Shown here: piece after piece, positions 59,268-64,000 of the stretch
Numbering within the stretch: position 1 is the first letter of the stretch
How the letters are laid out: every line of letters begins with the position of its first letter
Origin: Chitinophaga pinensis
Lineage (GTDB): Bacteria; Bacteroidota; Bacteroidia; Chitinophagales; Chitinophagaceae
DNA length: 64,000 nucleotides
Assembly: GCA_902167325.1 (NCBI GenBank)
Contig: LR632930.1
Coordinates: 3,906,001 to 3,970,000, forward strand
Reading direction: 5' to 3'
The notes under the pieces: generated by a model
The model's input: only the letters and a program-made list of their open reading frames with translations
Told to the model about the DNA's origin: nothing
Database searches by the model: none
Made by a program: the position numbers and the translations under genes

Positions 59268-60064
59268 CGCTTTTTCGGTTTGATAGCGTACGTTTTCTTA
59301 TACTGCAAAAGCCATTCGTAAATATTCATCCCGTTCTCGCGGTACTTAGGGGTGTAAAACGAACTCCAGCAACAGTGGGCGCCAGGGTACAGCGTGAGCT
59401 TAGTTAGCCCTTTGGCATACCGTGCAGTACTGTCCATGTTACGTTTAATGTTATCCCTGAAGTAATCGTCGTTTGTACCTACGAAGTACCAGGTATGAAT
59501 ATTGTGTGCGGCTACCAGTCTGAAACGCTTCTGATAGGGCGTGTCGAGGCTGGCGGGTGACATTGTCACACATGCGGCGATCCTGGAAGACAGGGCATCA
59601 TCATGGGTCTTGGCCGACTCTACAGACCATCCTCCGGCACTGTAGCCGGTGAGATAAATCCTCGTAGTGTCTATCGGATACCGCTTGATGATATCGCTTA
59701 GCATGGCGTTTACGTTCTGAGGAGGGGTCGACCAGCTTTCTTCCAGCGGTGCAACCACGATGAATTTATACAGCTTTCCGTCTGTTTTGCTGACGCCTTC
59801 AATTTTTCTCCCTTCTTTGATCTGCTTAGCAACGCCTTCTTTGAAGATCTTCGCGGGATCTGTACCGGCGATGCTTCTGCCGTGGAAAGCCAGGAGGAGA
59901 GGGTATCTTTCTCCCGGCACCATTCCTTCAGGCGTATATACTAATGCCTGCCTTGACTGCCACTGCGTCACCTTAATATCAATCTTTTTCATCGGTGCGT
60001 ACGGCCCATCCTGTAGTGCTGCAGTCAGCGTCATCGCCAACGCCAGCACATTGCCTAACATCAT
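59264..60064 (-). CDS. Secreted alpha/beta-hydrolase, PHB depolymerase/LpqC-like esterase
   Basis: 266 residues. A short hydrophobic start (NVLALAMTLTAALQ) acts as signal. PLLLAFHGRS is the oxyanion strand; the nucleophile is Ser142 in GYSAGG, the acid is Asp199 or 200 (FVGTNDD), and the base is His230 (YPGAHCCW). It resembles the N-terminal catalytic domain of the giant T9SS protein. In a polysaccharide operon it may remove acyl groups. It couples with the next gene by an ATGA overlap. Confidence 0.85.
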   Translation of the reverse strand: MMLGNVLALAMTLTAALQDGPYAPMKKIDIKVTQWQSRQALVYTPEGMVPGERYPLLLAFHGRSIAGTDPAKIFKEGVAKQIKEGRKIEGVSKTDGKLYKFIVVAPLEESWSTPPQNVNAMLSDIIKRYPIDTTRIYLTGYSAGGWSVESAKTHDDALSSRIAACVTMSPASLDTPYQKRFRLVAAHNIHTWYFVGTNDDYFRDNIKRNMDSTARYAKGLTKLTLYPGAHCCWSSFYTPKYRENGMNIYEWLLQYKKTYAIKPKKR

Positions 60065-60104
60065 AATCGGACGATTGTTGTTAAAGAAGAATAACGGAGG
60101 AGCA

Positions 60105-60839
60105 TTACAGCATCAGCATAACCTGCTCCAGCGTTGTACCAACCATTTCTTCCAATTTCAGCTTGGATTGGCGGAGGTCTTTTTCCAACAACACTTTTTT
60201 GCCCATTTCAGCATTGTACAGGCGGTAAGATTCCTTGTACATCTGGAGCGGCATAGTCTCGTCTCCGGCACGGAATTTCTCCTCAGCCTGGGTGAATTGT
60301 TGCAAAACATCTTCCAGAACAGGCAGGTGCAGTTCATACAGTTGCTTGGCGGCAGCGTATTCTTCATATTGTTGCAGCACAAGTGCCTTTGCATTCAATG
60401 CTACGCCCTGTTCCTGTGTTTCAAGGAGCTTCTTTTCAGCGCGGGTGCGTTTTACCTCATTGGGGATCTTGATCAGGTTCCCGATAGGAATCAGTACACC
60501 GAAGTTGTAGCGGGGATAGAAAGTCTGGAAGTTGTTATTGTTGTTATTGTTCCCCTTAATGGTGAATTCGTTCAGGTTACCGGCAGCTGTGAAGTGGTTT
60601 AGCCAGGCAGACCCTGCAATGTTTGTTTCGTACTTGTTTATTTGCTTGCGAACGGCAAATTCCTGCATATCCGGATGCTTCATGGCAAGTTCCACCAGTT
60701 TGGCTTTGAAGCGCGCTACGGTTGAGCGGTCTGCAGGCAGGTTCAACAATACAGATGTATCCTTTCTCTGCACCTGCGCCTGTGTTGATAAGGAGATCGC
60801 CAGCGTAACAACGACCAAGGAAATACATTTCATGTTCAT
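60105..60839 (-). CDS. Half-length TolC family protein
   Basis: 244 residues, where TolC-type outer membrane factors normally have 400-480. Signal peptide 1-21 (LVVVTLAISLSTQA|Q). It shows one TolC structural repeat: a helix (VARFKAKLVELAMKHPD...RKQINKYETNIAG), a strand region with a run of seven Asn (GNNNNNNNFQ, encoded by mixed AAC and AAT) and two long helices (NEVKRTRAEKKLLETQEQGV..., YELHLPVLEDVLQQFTQAEEKFRAGDE). Start and stop are clean and it overlaps the neighbour by four bases. It may assemble as a six-fold rather than three-fold barrel, or serve as a periplasmic coiled-coil part (inference). Confidence 0.85.
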   Translation of the reverse strand: MNMKCISLVVVTLAISLSTQAQVQRKDTSVLLNLPADRSTVARFKAKLVELAMKHPDMQEFAVRKQINKYETNIAGSAWLNHFTAAGNLNEFTIKGNNNNNNNFQTFYPRYNFGVLIPIGNLIKIPNEVKRTRAEKKLLETQEQGVALNAKALVLQQYEEYAAAKQLYELHLPVLEDVLQQFTQAEEKFRAGDETMPLQMYKESYRLYNAEMGKKVLLEKDLRQSKLKLEEMVGTTLEQVMLML

Positions 60840-62275
60840 GGATTTTGAGTGTATAAGTATTTTATTTTCAGTAGTATAGCGGTGAATGCATTAAGCATGA
60901 TGGCAGATTCCACCAGCGTAGATGCATCTTGCGTGTATTGTGCTAATGCCATTTCGAAAACTGCGGCTGCGATGCCGATCATGAGTAGTTTATCAAGCTC
61001 ATTGCTAAGCCTGAAGAAATTAGATACCGCCATCTGGATCAGGAGGTAGAAGTTCGCCACCATCAGAATAAGCCCCAGCCAGCCGGTTTCGAGTACACCC
61101 CGGAGGTAACCATTATCTGTCTGCAGATTAGCCAGTTGATGCCCGCGGTGGAAGATCATGGCGTTACCACCGGTTGTCATTACCCCGCCACCGAAAGGGT
61201 GGGAGTAAATGTAAGGCTGGGCAATTGCCCGGTTACGGTCGCGTACATTCACCGATTCATCCTGCTTACCGAGAAACGCTGTACGTACCCTGATGATGGT
61301 AGGGTTACTGTGGAACGGGCCGAAAAGAATCACCACCGCACAGAAGCCGAATGCCATGGCCACAAGAATCGTGTTGCGTTTCTGCAGGTTGGCAATGAAG
61401 AAGAGCATCAGCCCTACAGGTAACATTACATACCCGGTACGGGTGCCCGAATAACCCAGCGCCAACAGGTGGAATATGATGACGAGCACCATCACAGCCT
61501 TCTTGGGGAGGCTCATCGTTTTATTGCTGGCCGTCAGCAGGATCATGCAGATCACAATGTTGCAGGCCATGATAATCCCGAACGATGCCGCATCCGACAT
61601 GAAAGAGAATATCCGGATGCCCGACATGATGATGGTGGTATTGAACTGCTTGGGATACTTGGCCATAAACGCCTTTTCGTAAGGCATCAGTCCAAACCAT
61701 TGCTGCATACAGGCATACAGTGCCGCTGCCGTACATATTGCGATCCAGAACTTAAAGAAGGTATGTACATCCTTCATATTGTTAAAGACGTTCAGCGCCA
61801 GCAGCAGAAACAACATGTTGCGCATGATCACCCGCATAAAGATCAGCCAGCCTCCGGGATTGAATCCGTATGGATTCGCTATTTGCAATACCAGTACAAG
61901 GATATACAGGTAAGTGGTAACGAGCAGCGGATCCTTCAGGAAATTTACTTTCCGGAATGTAGGATCTCCACGGTGCAGGAGGCAACCCAGCAGGGAGCAA
62001 AACAGCAGTCCGTCCATCACAAACCCGGTACTCATTTCCGACCCTGACATACGTTCCAGCAGGGGAAGTATCAGGGTGATCGTGATATAAATGTAGAACC
62101 CCAGTTTGTAATACATGATACACAACAGGCTGGTTGCCATCCCCAGGATTGCTATCACTACTACCACTGAAATCTTGTAGTCTGTAGCAGCAATGTAAGC
62201 GATTGCCGGGATCAGGAGGAGCCAGAGCAGGACGATCAGCCAGTTGCGTTTTTTATTTTTATCGATTGCGAACAT
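60836..62275 (-). CDS. O-antigen ligase / Wzy-like membrane protein
   Basis: About 479 residues from ATG 62275 (MFAIDKNKKRNWLIVLLWLL). About twelve membrane helices with a large periplasmic loop toward the C-terminus (RVRTAFLGKQDESVNVRDRNRAIAQPYIYSHPFGGGVMTTGG), where Arg and the HPFGGG pattern fit O-antigen ligase/polymerase (Wzy_C) proteins. It would polymerise or transfer the glycan. A TTG 12 bases upstream is an alternative start that overlaps the preceding 37-residue gene. Confidence 0.87.
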   Translation of the reverse strand: MFAIDKNKKRNWLIVLLWLLLIPAIAYIAATDYKISVVVVIAILGMATSLLCIMYYKLGFYIYITITLILPLLERMSGSEMSTGFVMDGLLFCSLLGCLLHRGDPTFRKVNFLKDPLLVTTYLYILVLVLQIANPYGFNPGGWLIFMRVIMRNMLFLLLALNVFNNMKDVHTFFKFWIAICTAAALYACMQQWFGLMPYEKAFMAKYPKQFNTTIIMSGIRIFSFMSDAASFGIIMACNIVICMILLTASNKTMSLPKKAVMVLVIIFHLLALGYSGTRTGYVMLPVGLMLFFIANLQKRNTILVAMAFGFCAVVILFGPFHSNPTIIRVRTAFLGKQDESVNVRDRNRAIAQPYIYSHPFGGGVMTTGGNAMIFHRGHQLANLQTDNGYLRGVLETGWLGLILMVANFYLLIQMAVSNFFRLSNELDKLLMIGIAAAVFEMALAQYTQDASTLVESAIMLNAFTAILLKIKYLYTQNP

Positions 62276-62279
62276 TGGA

Positions 62280-62393
62280 TTATCCAAAAACTGTTTTAAA
62301 TGCCAGGAAGAGTAAAACCGCGCCTACGAACAACATCAGCAGCGCCTGGTGTAGCGATTCACTGATTATCTTCTTTTCTGCTTTCTTCTTCAT
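62280..62393 (-). CDS. 37-residue single-pass membrane peptide of the EPS operon
   Basis: ATG at 62393 overlaps the preceding acyltransferase stop by four bases (ATGA), and the TAA ends 4 bases before the ligase ATG. The product has a basic start (MKKKAEKKIISES) and one hydrophobic helix (ALLMLFVGAVLLFLAF). The strict coupling on both sides argues for a real gene. No family is known to me; it may be a small accessory subunit of the polymerase or Wzc complex. Confidence 0.7.
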   Translation of the reverse strand: MKKKAEKKIISESLHQALLMLFVGAVLLFLAFKTVFG

Positions 62394-63490
62394 AAGGCCA
62401 GCATATTATTGAAAGTCATTTTTTTTTCGCCTTCCTTCCGGGGTATTTCCCGGATCGGACCTTTGAATATAAACTGCATGCCCATGCGTTTCATCAGGCG
62501 GTAGGCTACGAGCGACAGATAAATCCCACCCACAACAAGGAGGAAAGTGGTCAGCGGTACATTCGCAGAAATACCGGTATTGATGAGCAGCATCCTGAGG
62601 AGGAACACAATACCCACATGCAGCAGGTAGATATACAGGGAATAATGGCCAATCGTCTTTAAAAAACCGAGCTTATTGTACTTACTGAGCAGCATGGAAG
62701 CCATGATCACCACAATCCCGCCAACAACTGCCAGAGCGGAGAACAGGTAAATATTCATATCCTGATGCTGCATGCAGTAATACTGAACGGCCAGAAATAC
62801 GGGTAACAGTATCAGCAGGCGGGGCAGGGAAGTCAGGTAGCGTTGCACGTTTTCCTGGAAAAAGAACCGGGCCGCCTGGTGGCCGCAAGCAAAGTAGATA
62901 TAGTATTGCATTACATCAGACAGTGTACTGAACTCACCTGCCAATGGCTTCATGCCCAACAATGCGGCACCAATTATCAGTTGCATCCAGGGGCGGAGTT
63001 TCAGTAAATGGTCCGCAAACAGATAGAGAGCGGATACATTAAACAACGCCAGCAGATACCACAGTTGCAGCATACTTCGGGGGTGAATCAGGATATCTAT
63101 ATAATTGCCAATCCCCCTTTTGGAGTTGGTATATTCGGAAAAAAGGAGCTGCATGGTTAATTGAATGACGGCCCATAGCAGGTAGGGGTACAGTAACGTG
63201 TTAACTTTGGATATCAGAAAGTTATCTGCTCCCTTGCGGTTTACGCTGGAAGCGAAGAACAGGCCTGATAAAAAGAAAAACAATGGCATGCGGAACCCAT
63301 ACAACATCTCATTAGCATCCATCAACGCCGGGGTTATTTCAATACCCCGGTATAACAAGCCATAAATCACATGACGGTACACAACAAATATGATGGCAAT
63401 ACCCTTGGCATAATCCACCCAGGGATACCTGCCCGCCCCCGGTGCAGAGAGCGAAAAGATTGAGTGAGATGTTTCATGTGTCGTTTGCAT
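62390..63490 (-). CDS. Acyltransferase 3 family membrane protein (first of the EPS operon)
   Basis: About 366 residues from ATG 63490 (MQTTHETSHS). RYPWVDYAKGIAIIFVVYRHVIYGL is the family's start (D-x-A-K-G and the H of helix 1), followed by FFFLSGLFF. About ten membrane helices. It decorates glycan intermediates. It starts 19 bases after the kinase gene stop; a 14-residue upstream extension would overlap that gene and is rejected. Confidence 0.88.
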   Translation of the reverse strand: MQTTHETSHSIFSLSAPGAGRYPWVDYAKGIAIIFVVYRHVIYGLLYRGIEITPALMDANEMLYGFRMPLFFFLSGLFFASSVNRKGADNFLISKVNTLLYPYLLWAVIQLTMQLLFSEYTNSKRGIGNYIDILIHPRSMLQLWYLLALFNVSALYLFADHLLKLRPWMQLIIGAALLGMKPLAGEFSTLSDVMQYYIYFACGHQAARFFFQENVQRYLTSLPRLLILLPVFLAVQYYCMQHQDMNIYLFSALAVVGGIVVIMASMLLSKYNKLGFLKTIGHYSLYIYLLHVGIVFLLRMLLINTGISANVPLTTFLLVVGGIYLSLVAYRLMKRMGMQFIFKGPIREIPRKEGEKKMTFNNMLAL

Positions 63491-63509
63491 ATTAAATTGG
63501 GGGGTTAAA

Positions 63510-64000
63510 TCATAATTCCAGGTAATCGTCACTAATATTATTCAACACTGCACCCAGGAATTTATCGTTCAGCGAATGGAGGAATTCAATGGAATCTTTA
63601 TCGATTTGTTTCAAAGTCGCATTTGAGTTGAAAACGGCTACAACGGACTCTGCATACTTCTCCAGCTCTTTACTGTCGGTATAGTCGTTCAGCGGAGCAC
63701 CTTCCATGAGAATGAAATCATAGTGCTCTTTCAGTTCATGCAGGTAGTTAAGGAGGTGATTGGCTGGCAGGATCTCTGTAGGGGTGTAGTCGCCTCCCTT
63801 ACAGCCGATCACACCAATATTCTCAATCGCATAGGTCGTAATCAGCGCTTCCACTTTATCATAAGAGTATTCTTCGCGCGACATGGAGAACGTTTCCAGT
63901 GTTGGCTTCGCGCTCAGGGCAACGGTAAGGTCGTTATTACAGAAGTTGGTGTCGATAACCAGTACTTTTTTATTACTGAGGCTAAGACTGTAAGCCACCG
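63510..64000 (-). CDS. Wzc/CpsD-type tyrosine kinase, C-terminal part (cut by window edge)
   Basis: The frame is open to the window end; 163 residues are visible. KVLVIDTNFCNNDLT is the Walker A'-type strand (VLLIDxDxR in the family, here with Asn in place of Arg) and YDFILMEGAPLNDYTDS is the Walker B-type strand with Glu in place of the usual Asp. The protein is the cytoplasmic ATPase part of a BY-kinase that controls polysaccharide chain length. The tail ends in DDYLEL with only one Tyr, not the usual Tyr cluster. It heads the operon below. Confidence 0.82.
   Translation of the reverse strand, partial: VAYSLSLSNKKVLVIDTNFCNNDLTVALSAKPTLETFSMSREEYSYDKVEALITTYAIENIGVIGCKGGDYTPTEILPANHLLNYLHELKEHYDFILMEGAPLNDYTDSKELEKYAESVVAVFNSNATLKQIDKDSIEFLHSLNDKFLGAVLNNISDDYLEL

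Noticed and set aside
60500-60560. Simple-sequence phase-variation tract in the TolC-like gene (run of Asn codons)
   Set aside because: The codons alternate AAC and AAT irregularly and the unit is a full codon, so slippage would not switch the frame.
1-64000. tRNA genes, IS elements, prophage or integrase genes
   Set aside because: No T-loop signature in a clover-leaf setting, transposase or integrase was seen by eye; a tRNA scan would settle the first point.

Overview
The window looks like a chromosomal piece of a Bacteroidota, most likely a Chitinophaga-type member of the Chitinophagaceae. The signs are TAnnTTTG-type -7 promoter elements, a protein with a type IX secretion (T9SS) sorting tail, DUF4270, DUF2027-Smr and DUF1338 families, lipoproteins with short lipoboxes, and a type A RNase P RNA. 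The genes are mostly housekeeping. No tRNA, rRNA, phage, IS element or CRISPR array was seen.

Layout. 1-7000: two DUF2157-like membrane proteins, a pirin, a membrane-anchored AraC regulator, a MarR-GNAT fusion, a DUF1624 protein, DinB and a small DUF3592-like protein. 7007-13270: a methylcrotonyl-CoA-type carboxyltransferase, RNase HI, and a HlyD adaptor with a C39-peptidase ABC exporter. 13759-20825 (minus): META lipoprotein, TPR lipoprotein, smpB, accD, class II aldolase, Rieske lipoprotein, metal-chelate binding protein, and a cystathionine beta-synthase-type enzyme. 20889-30026 (plus): bioD, 5-formyl-THF cyclo-ligase, lpxK, rnr, polyprenyl synthase, amino-acid permease, DoxX, DUF2027-Smr, rnpB. 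30098-37081: S8 protease, a histidine-phosphatase-like pseudoenzyme, a long gene desert, then ALDH7 and DUF1338 (two steps of lysine breakdown) flanking a YeeE/YedE pair. 37307-43820 (minus): panB, ppx-like, ppk1, a flippase-like protein, panD, panC. 43931-47495 (plus): a half-length glycogen synthase, DUF4270, metK. 47563-56097 (minus): a GMC oxidoreductase and a 2248-residue T9SS-exported esterase. 56432-64000 (minus): one tightly coupled exopolysaccharide operon running from a Wzc-type kinase tail through acyltransferase, a 37-residue membrane peptide, O-antigen-ligase-like protein, half-size TolC, esterase, gluconate dehydrogenase subunit 3, glycosyltransferase and a second acyltransferase.

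The least expected signal is not a gene. Two intergenic deserts (8725-9175 and 32931-33365) hold degenerate tandem arrays with a strict 11-bp period, in which a TA step recurs once per helical turn. The two loci share an exact 12-base word and an exact 9-base word, so they seem to be copies of one repeat family. I do not recognise this family. A weaker related patch lies upstream of the MarR-GNAT gene. A second theme is that several genes have TAnnTTTG elements 4-6 bases before the start codon, which implies leaderless or nearly leaderless mRNAs.
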